A DNA stretch of 13,803 nucleotides from an uncultured Collinsella sp. (GTDB taxonomy: Bacteria; Actinomycetota; Coriobacteriia; Coriobacteriales; Coriobacteriaceae). Each line of letters starts with the position of its first letter. Position 1 is the first letter of the stretch. Below the pieces are notes generated by a model, which saw nothing but the letters and a program-made list of their open reading frames with translations, did no database searches and had not been told where the DNA came from. This document shows positions 1 to 7,059 of this stretch, piece by piece. The position numbers and the translations under genes were made by a program. Where the stretch lies: positions 1 through 13,803 of the forward strand of contig URKU01000047.1 in the NCBI GenBank assembly GCA_900548515.1. The letters are read 5' to 3'.

Positions 1-579
1 GAGCTCAAGATCTCGGGCCATCACAATGTTATCAATGCCCTGTGCGCTGCCACGGCTGCCTTGGCTGTCGGTGCCGATGTCGATGGTGTCTGCCGCGGTC
101 TTGCCTCGTTCCAGCCGCTCGAGCACCGCGTGGAGCCGTGTGGCGAGATTAACGGCGTGCGCTACGTCAACGATTCCAAGGCGACCAACACCGATGCGGT
201 CGAGAAGGCGCTGACGGCATTTCCCGATGACGATGTGATCTTGCTGCTCGGCGGCCACGATAAGGGCACGCCGCTCACGGACTTCGCGCGCGTCGTTATG
301 GACAACGTGCGCTCGGTCGTCTGCTTTGGCGATGCGCGCGAGCGCTTCACCGCCGCTATGGACGAGGCCGATGTCGATGGCGATGTGGATATCGCCCAGG
401 CGGATGACCTACGCGACGCCGTGGACGTTGCCCGTTCGTTGTCGAGCCGTGGCGACGTGATCTTACTTTCACCTGCCTGCTCTTCGTTCGATGAGTTCTC
501 GGGCTATGAGGAGCGCGGCCGCGTGTTTAAGGACTATGTGGCCCAGCTTGCCGCTGCGGCGAAATCGCAAATGGAATAG
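1..579 (+). CDS. murD: UDP-N-acetylmuramoylalanine--D-glutamate ligase, C-terminal part (5' end outside window)
   Basis: This is the last 192 residues of MurD, the cytoplasmic ATP-dependent ligase that adds D-glutamate to UDP-MurNAc-L-alanine. The frame is open from base 1, so the N-terminal and most of the central ATPase domain lie upstream. Visible Mur-ligase marks are the GHHNVINA segment near the start (the conserved H-N of the central domain), VNDSKATN (C-terminal domain, with the DSKATNT loop typical of MurD), LLGGHDKG, and LSPACSSFDEF near the end, all characteristic of MurD rather than MurC, MurE or MurF. The stop at 577-579 lies 9 bases before the chosen ftsW start, consistent with one transcript. 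Nothing looks broken; the truncation is due to the window edge. Confidence 0.95.
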   Translation, partial: ELKISGHHNVINALCAATAALAVGADVDGVCRGLASFQPLEHRVEPCGEINGVRYVNDSKATNTDAVEKALTAFPDDDVILLLGGHDKGTPLTDFARVVMDNVRSVVCFGDARERFTAAMDEADVDGDVDIAQADDLRDAVDVARSLSSRGDVILLSPACSSFDEFSGYEERGRVFKDYVAQLAAAAKSQME

Positions 580-582
580 GGG
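578..582 (+). promoter_or_regulatory. Ribosome binding site favouring the GTG start of ftsW
   Basis: AGGGG overlaps the murD stop codon and lies 6 bases before GTG at 589. It is too close to TTG at 583 and too far from ATG at 616, so it favours GTG. This is a spacing argument only. Confidence 0.5.
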
Positions 583-588
583 TTGCCG

Positions 589-2109
589 GTGAGAGAGGAG
601 AGCCCCCGACAAGGTATGAGGAGGCCCGACTCGGACCGTGCTTCCTCGCGGCGCAGCACACCGCGTTCCGGTCGCGGCGGGCAGACGTTTAGCGAACGCT
701 ATATTGCCGGCGTTCCCGCCCGTATCATGCGCCCCCGTTTGATATTCATGGCCTGCCTGTTTACCTTGGTGTGCTTTGGCCTGCTGATGGTGTACTCGGC
801 GTCTTCGGTCGAGGCGCTGCACGAGAATGGCTCGGCGACGTTTTTTCTGTTTCGACAAGCCGCGTTTGCCGGAGTTGGCGTGCTGGCTATGGTTGCCATC
901 GTGCGCATCTTGCCGGACAGTTGGTTTGGGGAAGACGTGCTCAGGATCTTCCTCATCGGCATGATGGGGCTACTGCTTCTGGTGTTCTTGGTGGGCAGCG
1001 GCAGCCGTGGCGCCACGCGCTGGCTCAACATCGCCGGTATTCAGTTCCAGCCTTCCGAGTTTTTAAAGCCATTTGCCATTGCGTATTCGGCCATCATGCT
1101 TGATCGTTTCTTTTCGCCCGGTGGCAACATCAACGAATTCCTTCGCAAGATGGGCATCTACTTGGGCATTTCGCTCTTTCTGATCTTTATCCAGCCCGAT
1201 TTCGGTACTGTCCTGATCATCCTGTTGACCCTCATGTGCATGGCGTTGTTTGCGGGTCTCGACCCCAGATTTATCATCGGCGTGCTAATCTTCGGCATTC
1301 TCGTGATCGTGATTGCGCTTGTTGCAGAGCCGTACCGTATGGTGCGTATTCAGGTTGCCTTGAACCCTTGGGCCGACGAGTATGGTGACGGCTATCAGGC
1401 CACGCTTGCCATCATGGCCTTTGCCTCGGGCGGTCTGTTCGGCCGTGGCATCGGCAACTCAACCATGAAGTACTCGTATCTGCCCGAGGCGCACAATGAC
1501 TACATCCTGGCCATCATTGGCGAGGAAGTCGGTTTTGTCGGAACCGTGCTGTTCTTCTTGGTGTTTGCGATGCTGGTCTACTCGGCGTTTCGCATTGCCG
1601 AGCAGGCGACCGATCGTCGGGGCGCGCTTATGGCGTCTGGCTCCGCGGTCATTCTCGCGGTGCAGTTTTTGATTAATGCGCTTGGCATCCTCAACGTGTT
1701 TCCCATGACGGGCAAACCGTTGCCGTTTATTAGCTACGGCGGTTCGTCGATTATTGTGTCGCTCGTGCTTGCCGGGTTGATCCTGCGCGTTTCGTACGAG
1801 AGCGCCCGCCGCGATGAGTATGACCGCCGCCGTGAGAGCTTTGCCGTTATGGATGAGAGCACCGCCGGCGTGCCCCACGTGCGCGGCGAGCGATCTTCGC
1901 GTAACGGTTTTACCGTCCTGAATGGCTCTGCGACCGAGCCGGCAGCCCGCCCGCGTCAGCGAACGGCGCCGCAAGGTCGTCCTCAGCGCTCCAGCCCTCG
2001 CAATGCGGGCGGCGGATATAATCGAATCGATTTGAACTCGGACCCGTCGGCGCGTCTGCGCACCGACGACCAGGGACCGCGTGTACGAAGGGACTACCAT
2101 GACCGATAA
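589..2109 (+). CDS. ftsW: Septal peptidoglycan glycosyltransferase FtsW (SEDS family)
   Basis: FtsW is the SEDS-family integral membrane enzyme that polymerises lipid II into glycan strands at the division septum, working with a class B penicillin-binding protein. The hydrophobic core runs from about residue 45 to 405 with many membrane segments. Diagnostic motifs are FQPSEFLKPFA, LPEAHNDYILAIIGEE (the H-x-D stretch holding the proposed catalytic Asp), and the FtsW/RodA/SpoVE signature around NVFPMTGKPLPFISYGGSS. At 506 residues it is about 100 longer than a typical FtsW, because of a basic N-terminal extension and an Arg/Ser/Pro-rich C-terminal tail of about 100 residues. GTG at 589 is preferred on ribosome-site spacing; TTG at 583 and ATG at 616 are in-frame alternatives. 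The 3' end overlaps the murG start by 11 bases, implying coupling. FtsW is favoured over RodA by its position between murD and murG. Confidence 0.95.
   Translation: MREESPRQGMRRPDSDRASSRRSTPRSGRGGQTFSERYIAGVPARIMRPRLIFMACLFTLVCFGLLMVYSASSVEALHENGSATFFLFRQAAFAGVGVLAMVAIVRILPDSWFGEDVLRIFLIGMMGLLLLVFLVGSGSRGATRWLNIAGIQFQPSEFLKPFAIAYSAIMLDRFFSPGGNINEFLRKMGIYLGISLFLIFIQPDFGTVLIILLTLMCMALFAGLDPRFIIGVLIFGILVIVIALVAEPYRMVRIQVALNPWADEYGDGYQATLAIMAFASGGLFGRGIGNSTMKYSYLPEAHNDYILAIIGEEVGFVGTVLFFLVFAMLVYSAFRIAEQATDRRGALMASGSAVILAVQFLINALGILNVFPMTGKPLPFISYGGSSIIVSLVLAGLILRVSYESARRDEYDRRRESFAVMDESTAGVPHVRGERSSRNGFTVLNGSATEPAARPRQRTAPQGRPQRSSPRNAGGGYNRIDLNSDPSARLRTDDQGPRVRRDYHDR
2088..2092 (+). promoter_or_regulatory. 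Ribosome binding site setting the murG start
   Basis: AAGGG inside the last codons of ftsW lies 6 bases before ATG at 2099. It selects that codon over an in-frame GTG at 2081, which would lengthen the protein by six residues, and over the ATG at 2111. Confidence 0.6.
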
Positions 2110-3214
2110 GATGACCGTTGCTATTGCAGCCGGCGGTACGGCAGGACACATCAACCCCGCGCTCGCCTTGGCCGAAGAGCTGCGTGATCGTGGCCACCAC
2201 GTTGTGTTCGTGGGCCAGTCGCGCAAGCTCGAGGGTCGTCTGGTCCCTGAGGCTGGGTTTGATTTTGTGCCCATTACGGTCACGGGCTTCGACCGCTCCC
2301 GTCCTTGGACGGCGCTGACCTCGCTATGGCGTGTCAACAAGGCCAAGCGTGCGCTCGCCAGTCATTTCTCAAAGGTCGGCAAGCCCGATGCCGCCATCGG
2401 TTTTGGTGCCTATGTCGAGGTTCCGCTGCTGGGGTGGTGCAAGGGCGCGGGTGTTCCGTATCTGCTGCATGAGCAGAACTCTGTTCCGGGCCTGGCCAAC
2501 AAGATGATGAACTCCCACGCCGCCCGCGTGTGCATCTCGGTGCCGGCAGCGCGCTCGGTCTTTGAACGCGAAGGTGACCCTGACCACGTGCTCATGACCG
2601 GCAACCCCGTACGTCGCTCGGTGATCGAGGGCGATCGCGCTCGCGGCCGCAAGGCACTTGGCGTTCCCGAGGACGCTACGCTGCTGCTCGTCTTTGGCGG
2701 TTCACTTGGCGCCCAGCACCTCAACGAGCGCGTGGTCTCGCTCAAAAACGAGCTGCTTTCGCGCAAGAACCTCTATGTGTTGCATTCGACGGGTGCCGAC
2801 GGCTTTGAGGAGACCGAGAGCGCTTTGGCGCTGACGCCCGAGGAGGCGAAGCGTTACCGCGTCCAGCCTTACATCGACAACATGGGCGATATGCTGGCTG
2901 CTGCCGATTTGGTGCTCTCGCGTTCGGGCGCATCGAGCGTGGCCGAGATCGCTGCACTCGCCGTGCCTTCGGTGCTCGTGCCGTACCCGCATGCGACGGC
3001 CGACCACCAAACCACCAATGCCCGGTATCTGGTCGACGCCGGGGCCGGTGTGCTCTGCGCCGATGCCGATATCGACGGTTCTGCCTTTGCCGATGAACTG
3101 CTGCACCTGGTCGATGACGCGGCGGCGCGCGACGCCATGCGTCAGGCGGCGCGTGGTCTGGCCCAGGATAGGGCCGCCGCTCTTCTGGCGGATGCGGTAG
3201 AGGGTTTGCGTTAG
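2099..3214 (+). CDS. murG: UDP-GlcNAc:undecaprenyl-PP-MurNAc-pentapeptide GlcNAc transferase MurG
   Basis: MurG is the membrane-associated GT-B glycosyltransferase that converts lipid I to lipid II on the cytoplasmic face by transferring GlcNAc from UDP-GlcNAc. The 371-residue product is close to the usual length. The N-terminal lipid-acceptor domain starts with the glycine loop GGTAGHINPALALAEEL (residues 12-28; the Ala in GGTAGH replaces the more common Gly). GFGAYVEVP and HEQNSVPGLANK follow. The C-terminal nucleotide-sugar domain shows TGNPVR, FGGSLGAQHLNE, then SRSGASSVAEIAALAVPSVLV and YPHATADHQ, which contribute the Ser/Glu/Gln residues that bind UDP-GlcNAc in the family. It starts inside the end of ftsW, putting the lipid II synthase and the lipid II polymerase in a coupled pair. 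No anomaly seen. Confidence 0.96.
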   Translation: MTDKMTVAIAAGGTAGHINPALALAEELRDRGHHVVFVGQSRKLEGRLVPEAGFDFVPITVTGFDRSRPWTALTSLWRVNKAKRALASHFSKVGKPDAAIGFGAYVEVPLLGWCKGAGVPYLLHEQNSVPGLANKMMNSHAARVCISVPAARSVFEREGDPDHVLMTGNPVRRSVIEGDRARGRKALGVPEDATLLLVFGGSLGAQHLNERVVSLKNELLSRKNLYVLHSTGADGFEETESALALTPEEAKRYRVQPYIDNMGDMLAAADLVLSRSGASSVAEIAALAVPSVLVPYPHATADHQTTNARYLVDAGAGVLCADADIDGSAFADELLHLVDDAAARDAMRQAARGLAQDRAAALLADAVEGLR

Positions 3215-3275
3215 TTAGACGGGATATCGTCGGTCGCCCTCGCGCTGATGCGGTAGGTGCGGTACAGTTAACGGG
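3191..3275 (+). repeat. Imperfect direct repeat spanning the murG end and murG-murC spacer
   Basis: GATGCGGTAG occurs at 3191-3200 (last codons of murG) and again at 3247-3256 in the spacer. Each copy is followed by a similar block: AGTTAGACGGG at 3213-3223 and AGTTAACGGG at 3266-3275. The order is preserved, which suggests a decayed local duplication of the murG tail with a period of about 56 bases. The intervening bases differ, so chance remains possible. Confidence 0.4.
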
Positions 3276-3293
3276 TTACAGGCAGTGTTTACG

Positions 3294-3300
3294 CAAGGAG
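3294..3300 (+). promoter_or_regulatory. Ribosome binding site for murC
   Basis: CAAGGAG lies 11 bases before ATG at 3312. It lies inside the reading frame that would start at GTG 3285, so the ATG is the better start. The spacing is slightly long. I found no convincing promoter in the 97-base murG-murC spacer. Confidence 0.55.
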
Positions 3301-3311
3301 TACACGAGCAC

Positions 3312-4730
3312 ATGGCTGATTCCCAGACTGCAACCTCCGCGCCCGAGTTTAAGAGCGCCCACTTTATCGGTATCGGCGGCGCCGGCATGAGCGGCATCGC
3401 CCTCGTTCTGCACGAGCGCGGTTATGCCGTTACCGGCTCCGACCTTAAGACGTCACGTTATATCCGCCAGCTTACCCGCGCTGGTGTGAAGGTGCATGTG
3501 GGCCATGAGGCCGCCACGATCGACGAGGTCAAGCCCGACGTGGTTGTTGTCTCCACCGCTATTCCGGAGTCCAACCCCGAGCTCGTGCGCGCTCGCGAGC
3601 TTGGTATTCCCGTGTGGCCCCGTGCCAAGATGCTCTCTGCTTTGGGCCACGGCTACACCACCGTCGCTGTTGCCGGCACGCATGGCAAGACCACCACGTC
3701 TTCGATGTGCGCCACCATGCTCGACCGCATGGGTCTGGATCCGAGCTTCCTGATCGGTGGCATCGTCGAGGGCTATGACACGAACGGCAAGAACGGCTCG
3801 GGCGACTACTTTGTCGCCGAGGCCGACGAGTCCGACAGCTCCTTCCTGTTCCTGGACCCCAACGTGGTCATTGTGACCAACGTCGAGGCCGATCACCTCG
3901 ATCACTACTCGGGTATCGAGGAGATCGAGGCAACTTTCGCCAAGTTCATGAGCCTGGTGGGCGAGGACGGCACCGTCATCGTCTGCGGTGAGGACCCGCA
4001 TCTGGTCGAGCTCGCCAAGTCGACCGGTCGACGCGTGCTTTCCTACGGCTTTGCCGAGAGCAACGACATCGTCTGCATGCACCCGGATGTCAAGGGCATC
4101 CAGAGTGACTTTATCGTTCGCTTTGAGGACGGCACTGAGCATGCCGTGGAGATCAAGAGCAATCCCGGTCGCCACAACATGCTCAACGCCACGGCGGTGC
4201 TCACCGTCGCCCATGTCCTGGGCCTTGACATCGACGCCGCCGCCAAGGCGCTCTCGAGCTTTGAGGGCGTCCGCCGTCGCTTTACCCACGTGGGCGATAT
4301 CGATGGCATCACCGTGGTCGATGATTACGGCCATCACCCCACCGAGATCAAGGCGACGCTTGCTGCCGCTTCGTCGCTGGGCTACAAGCATGTCGACGTC
4401 GTGTTCCAGCCGCACCGTTATTCGCGCCTGCAGGCCCTGTGCGACGACTTTGCCGACGCATTTGCCAATGCCGATAAACTGCTGCTGATTGATGTGTTCT
4501 CGGCTGGCGAGATGCCCATTCCGGGTGTCACCTCTAAGATGCTCGCCGATACCGTGCGCGCCAAGCATCCTGGCAAGGAGGTCGTGTACTGCTCCAGCCG
4601 TCTTGAGCTCAATCAGGAGCTCGAGCAGATGGTGGGCGCGGGCGACCTGCTGCTCACTATGGGTGCCGGTGACGTTACGACCGTCGGCCCCGAGTTCATT
4701 GAGTATCTGACTGCCAAGAAAGACGCTTAA
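3312..4730 (+). CDS. murC: UDP-N-acetylmuramate--L-alanine ligase MurC
   Basis: MurC is the cytoplasmic ATP-dependent ligase that attaches the first amino acid, L-alanine, to UDP-MurNAc. The 472-residue length is standard. The N-terminal Rossmann-like domain shows FIGIGGAGMSGIA (residues 18-30), which binds the UDP part. The central domain has the P-loop AGTHGKTTTSSM (residues 121-132), EADESDSSFL (Mg and substrate region) and TNVEADHLDHY. GRHNMLNATA carries the conserved H-N pair and VDDYGHHPTEIKATL is a MurC hallmark, followed by FQPHRYSRLQAL in the C-terminal domain. The ATG at 3312 is chosen on the AAGGAG upstream; the nine residues gained from GTG 3285 have no family support. The murB start follows 5 bases after the stop, so the two are surely cotranscribed. 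Confidence 0.97.
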   Translation: MADSQTATSAPEFKSAHFIGIGGAGMSGIALVLHERGYAVTGSDLKTSRYIRQLTRAGVKVHVGHEAATIDEVKPDVVVVSTAIPESNPELVRARELGIPVWPRAKMLSALGHGYTTVAVAGTHGKTTTSSMCATMLDRMGLDPSFLIGGIVEGYDTNGKNGSGDYFVAEADESDSSFLFLDPNVVIVTNVEADHLDHYSGIEEIEATFAKFMSLVGEDGTVIVCGEDPHLVELAKSTGRRVLSYGFAESNDIVCMHPDVKGIQSDFIVRFEDGTEHAVEIKSNPGRHNMLNATAVLTVAHVLGLDIDAAAKALSSFEGVRRRFTHVGDIDGITVVDDYGHHPTEIKATLAAASSLGYKHVDVVFQPHRYSRLQALCDDFADAFANADKLLLIDVFSAGEMPIPGVTSKMLADTVRAKHPGKEVVYCSSRLELNQELEQMVGAGDLLLTMGAGDVTTVGPEFIEYLTAKKDA

Positions 4731-4735
4731 GTCTA

Positions 4736-5647
4736 ATGGGTCTGTTTAACGCCGTCATGGCGCTCTCGGGCATGATCGACACGGATGTGATCGAGGACGA
4801 GCGCCTTGCGCGTCATACGAGCTATCGTATCGGCGGCAAGGCCGACCTCTTTGTGACGTGCCATAGCTATCATGCCCTCCGCCGCGCCGTGGCGGTGCTC
4901 GATCGCGAGCAGGTGCCGTGGGTCATCATCGGCAAGGGCTCCAATCTGCTGGTTGCCGATGGCGGTTATCGCGGTGCCGTCATTTCGCTCGGACGTGAGT
5001 TTCAGCGCACGGTTGTTGCCGATGACGGTTGTACGCTGACGGTCGGTGCGGGCGTGATGTTTGCGCGCCTGGTCAACGATGCCCTGTCGCGTAGCCTCTC
5101 GGGCCTTGAGTTTGCCGTTGGCATCCCTGGTTCGGTTGGCGGTGCGATATCTATGAATGCCGGCACACGGACCGAGTGGATTGGCTCGCTGGTTGAGGAT
5201 GTCGTAACGTTTGACCCGGCATCCGGTATCAAGCATTATGCGGGGTCCGAGATCACTTGGGGCTACCGAGAATGTAGCCTTCCCCGCAATGAGATCATCC
5301 TCGAGTGCGTGCTTAAGCTTAAACCGGCGCCCAAGGCCGACATTCGCGAGCGCATGGAGCGGTACCTGACGAGGCGCAAGCGTACGCAGCCCATGGGTCG
5401 CGCATCCTGCGGGTCGGTCTTTCGCAACCCGCCCGATGCGAGTGTGGGCAAGCTTATCGAGGATTGTGGATTAAAGGGTTTTTCGATTGGCGGTGCGGAA
5501 GTTTCGCCCGTTCACGCTAATTTTATCGTTAATAACGGAACTGCCTCGGCCGATGACGTTGCCGCGGTTATCAGACATGTGCACGGAAAGGTGAGGGAGG
5601 CGTATGGCATCGAGCTCAGACCGGAAGTTAAATTCCTCGGCTTCTAG
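4736..5647 (+). CDS. murB: UDP-N-acetylenolpyruvoylglucosamine reductase MurB
   Basis: MurB is the FAD-dependent, NADPH-using cytoplasmic enzyme that reduces UDP-GlcNAc-enolpyruvate to UDP-MurNAc, the committed muramic acid step. The 303-residue protein has the FAD-binding segments TSYRIGGKADLFV (residues 28-40), IGKGSNLLVADGGY (65-78) and GLEFAVGIPGSVGGA (123-137), the substrate-contact YRE at 177-179, and CGSVFRNPP, where Ser227 is the expected proton donor. The C-terminus ends in ELRPEVKFLG with the conserved Glu297. The length and the absence of an obvious tyrosine-loop insertion fit the type IIa-like Gram-positive form. The ATG at 4736 has only a weak ribosome site (TTAAG), so translation probably depends on coupling to murC; ATG at 4757 or 4772 is possible. 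The last 44 bases overlap ftsQ. Confidence 0.96.
   Translation: MGLFNAVMALSGMIDTDVIEDERLARHTSYRIGGKADLFVTCHSYHALRRAVAVLDREQVPWVIIGKGSNLLVADGGYRGAVISLGREFQRTVVADDGCTLTVGAGVMFARLVNDALSRSLSGLEFAVGIPGSVGGAISMNAGTRTEWIGSLVEDVVTFDPASGIKHYAGSEITWGYRECSLPRNEIILECVLKLKPAPKADIRERMERYLTRRKRTQPMGRASCGSVFRNPPDASVGKLIEDCGLKGFSIGGAEVSPVHANFIVNNGTASADDVAAVIRHVHGKVREAYGIELRPEVKFLGF
5593..5600 (+). promoter_or_regulatory. Ribosome binding site of ftsQ within murB
   Basis: GAGGGAGG ends only 3 bases before ATG at 5604, a tight spacing for the full motif, though pairing through the upstream GAGG would give 7. It is the only purine-rich element near the 5' end of the ftsQ frame and supports the long 44-base overlap with murB. 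Confidence 0.5.
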
Positions 5648-6860
5648 AGCATCGAAACCCACCTTCCGCCGCGCCGGAGGGCGTTCCGGCGCGCCTGCCA
5701 AACCTCAACGCAATACCGTCGCGCATTCTAAGTCTGTCGGGCATGCTCGACAGACCAGTCGTCCGGTCGTCGGCTCGCAGCTCGGTAATCGTCCGGCCGC
5801 AAAAAAGTCCTCGCGTCCCTCGGTGACTTCAAAGCCTGTTATGGGCGCCAAGCCTGCCCGCCCCATGGCAACTCCTAAGCCCTCGACGGGAACTAAAGCG
5901 GCGCGTCCAGGTCGCACACTGGGCGCATCGAAACCGCGCTCGCTGACATCGGTGCCGGCTACCGCCAAGAAGCCTTCGGGTAAAAAAAGCGTCAACCCGT
6001 TGTCTTCACTTGGGGCGATGGTAAATAAAACATCAGACGCCGCTTCTGTCGTTGCAGGCAAAGGCAAAATCGTGGGCGGCGTTCTGGCCGCCTTGGCCGT
6101 GCTCGTCGTCGTTGCCATCGTGGTGATCAACTCTGGATTGTTTACCGCCACTGATATTCAGATTCAAGGCAGCGAGCATGTGACGAAGCACGATGCTATC
6201 CAGCTGATCGATTTGCCCGAGGGAACGTCGCTTTTTAACGTCGATCCCGACCAGATTACCGAGGACCTCAAGCAGAATCCGTGGGTCTCGGGCGTGGATG
6301 TCCAGCGTCAGTTCCCGCATACGCTCATCATTACGCCGATGGAGCGCAAGGTCATCGCAATTGCCTATATCAGTTCCGATGACCTTGCCTGGGCCATCGG
6401 GGATGATGACACCTGGATCGCCCCACTGTCGACGTCGGTCGAAGTGGACGACCAAGGCAACGTCATCACGACAGGGCAGGGCTCAAATACCTTGACCGGC
6501 ATCGATGCCGCGCTGGCGCTCGCTAAGCACTATGGCGCGGTGTTGTTGACTGATGTCTCGGCGGATGTCGCTCCGGTTTCCGGCCAGGCAGTGAGCTCCA
6601 AGGCCGTTAAGGCTGGCTTGGATTATGTGCGTGGTTTTTCGAGCGAGTTCTTGGGACAAGTCAAGGATATTTCCACGCCTTCGGTCGAAGCCATCTCGGC
6701 AAACCTCAATAACGGCATTGAGGTGTCGCTGGGCGATTCGAACGATATCGTCAAGAAGGAGCGCGTAGTCACCAAGCTGCTTTCGCAGGTAGAGGGCGTA
6801 ACGTATATCAATGTGCGCTCTCCGGGTAACTATACATTTAGGAACGCTCCGACCTCGTAG
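5604..6860 (+). CDS. ftsQ: Cell division protein FtsQ/DivIB with long basic N-terminal tail
   Basis: FtsQ (DivIB) is a bitopic membrane protein that links early and late divisome components. This 418-residue product has three parts. Residues 1-150 are a cytoplasmic low-complexity tail rich in Lys, Arg, Pro, Ser, Ala and Gly with repeated K-P and R-P pairs (for example GAKPARPMATPKPSTGTKAA). Residues 157-176 are one strongly hydrophobic membrane segment. Residues 179-250 form a POTRA-like domain starting FTATDIQIQGSEHVT, with the typical GTSLFNVD and PWVSGVDVQRQFPHTLII stretches; the FtsQ beta-rich domain follows. The extracellular part is what identifies it; position between murB and ftsZ agrees. 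The tail is longer than in common FtsQ proteins and relies on the ATG at 5604; the next in-frame ATG would remove about 79 residues. Confidence 0.9.
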   Translation: MASSSDRKLNSSASRASKPTFRRAGGRSGAPAKPQRNTVAHSKSVGHARQTSRPVVGSQLGNRPAAKKSSRPSVTSKPVMGAKPARPMATPKPSTGTKAARPGRTLGASKPRSLTSVPATAKKPSGKKSVNPLSSLGAMVNKTSDAASVVAGKGKIVGGVLAALAVLVVVAIVVINSGLFTATDIQIQGSEHVTKHDAIQLIDLPEGTSLFNVDPDQITEDLKQNPWVSGVDVQRQFPHTLIITPMERKVIAIAYISSDDLAWAIGDDDTWIAPLSTSVEVDDQGNVITTGQGSNTLTGIDAALALAKHYGAVLLTDVSADVAPVSGQAVSSKAVKAGLDYVRGFSSEFLGQVKDISTPSVEAISANLNNGIEVSLGDSNDIVKKERVVTKLLSQVEGVTYINVRSPGNYTFRNAPTS

Positions 6861-6923
6861 CGCTGGTTGATGCTTTGTTGAGGGGCCATACCACGCCGTT
6901 TATCTGGTTTGTTTGGTTTTCAC

Positions 6924-6939
6924 GGTCAATTATTTGACT
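6924..6939. repeat. Small inverted repeat in the ftsZ leader
   Basis: GTCAA at 6925-6929 and TTGAC at 6934-6938 form perfect 5-base arms around TTAT. It lies at the upstream edge of the promoter-like sequence, where an activator or repressor could bind. It is too short to be certain, and the region is AT-rich. Confidence 0.3.
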
Positions 6940-6966
6940 GATACGTTCATAATGTGCAAACATAAT
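6938..6966 (+). promoter_or_regulatory. Candidate sigma-70-type promoter of ftsZ
   Basis: CTGATA (6938-6943, four of six matches to TTGACA) and CATAAT (6961-6966, five of six to TATAAT) are separated by 17 bases. The 199-base spacer between ftsQ and ftsZ is much richer in A and T than the genes around it, as expected of a promoter region. A second CATAAT at 6948-6953 lacks a good upstream partner. Prediction by eye only. Confidence 0.45.
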
Positions 6967-6991
6967 ACGGTTTACCTTTGCATTTACTTTC

Positions 6992-7003
6992 AACCTGAAG
7001 GTT
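6992..7003. promoter_or_regulatory. Palindrome AACCTGAAGGTT in the ftsZ leader
   Basis: AACCT and AGGTT form perfect arms around two bases. If the promoter at 6938-6966 is right, this lies about 25 bases downstream of the -10 element, so it would be in the early transcribed region. It could be an operator; a two-base loop makes it a poor RNA hairpin. Confidence 0.3.
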
Positions 7004-7010
7004 AATGTGC

Positions 7011-7028
7011 GCAGGGGTCGACCCATGC
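7011..7028. promoter_or_regulatory. 18-base near-perfect palindrome before the ftsZ ribosome site
   Basis: GCAGGGGTCGACCCATGC is symmetrical except for one base pair; its core GGGTCGACCC (7015-7024) is a perfect 10-base palindrome. It lies 20 bases before the ribosome site. No loop is available, so a protein-binding site is more likely than an RNA hairpin. I do not recognise it as the site of a known regulator. Confidence 0.4.
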
Positions 7029-7048
7029 TATGGCTATAACCTTTGTTC

Positions 7049-7054
7049 GGAGGA
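7049..7054 (+). promoter_or_regulatory. Strong ribosome binding site of ftsZ
   Basis: GGAGGA lies 5 bases before ATG at 7060 and sets the start there. An in-frame ATG at 7030 would place this element inside the gene and has no ribosome site of its own. Confidence 0.8.
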
Positions 7055-7059
7055 CCGAC

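Noticed and set aside
1459..2346. Minus-strand open frame spanning the ftsW-murG junction
   Set aside because: It crosses two well-supported genes in antisense and shows a basic low-complexity translation with no recognisable domain.
3215..3311. Possible promoter in the murG-murC spacer (TACAGT at 3263-3268)
   Set aside because: No -35-like hexamer lies at 16-18 bases and the -10 match is weak.
3453..4568. Open frame on the minus strand (371 codons) across murC
   Set aside because: It is the complement of conserved murC codons, with no ribosome site and a His/Gly/Val/Asp-rich product typical of an antisense shadow.
7030..7059. Earlier ATG for ftsZ adding 10 residues
   Set aside because: It lacks a ribosome site and would put the strong GGAGGA inside the coding sequence; FtsZ families do not need the extra residues.
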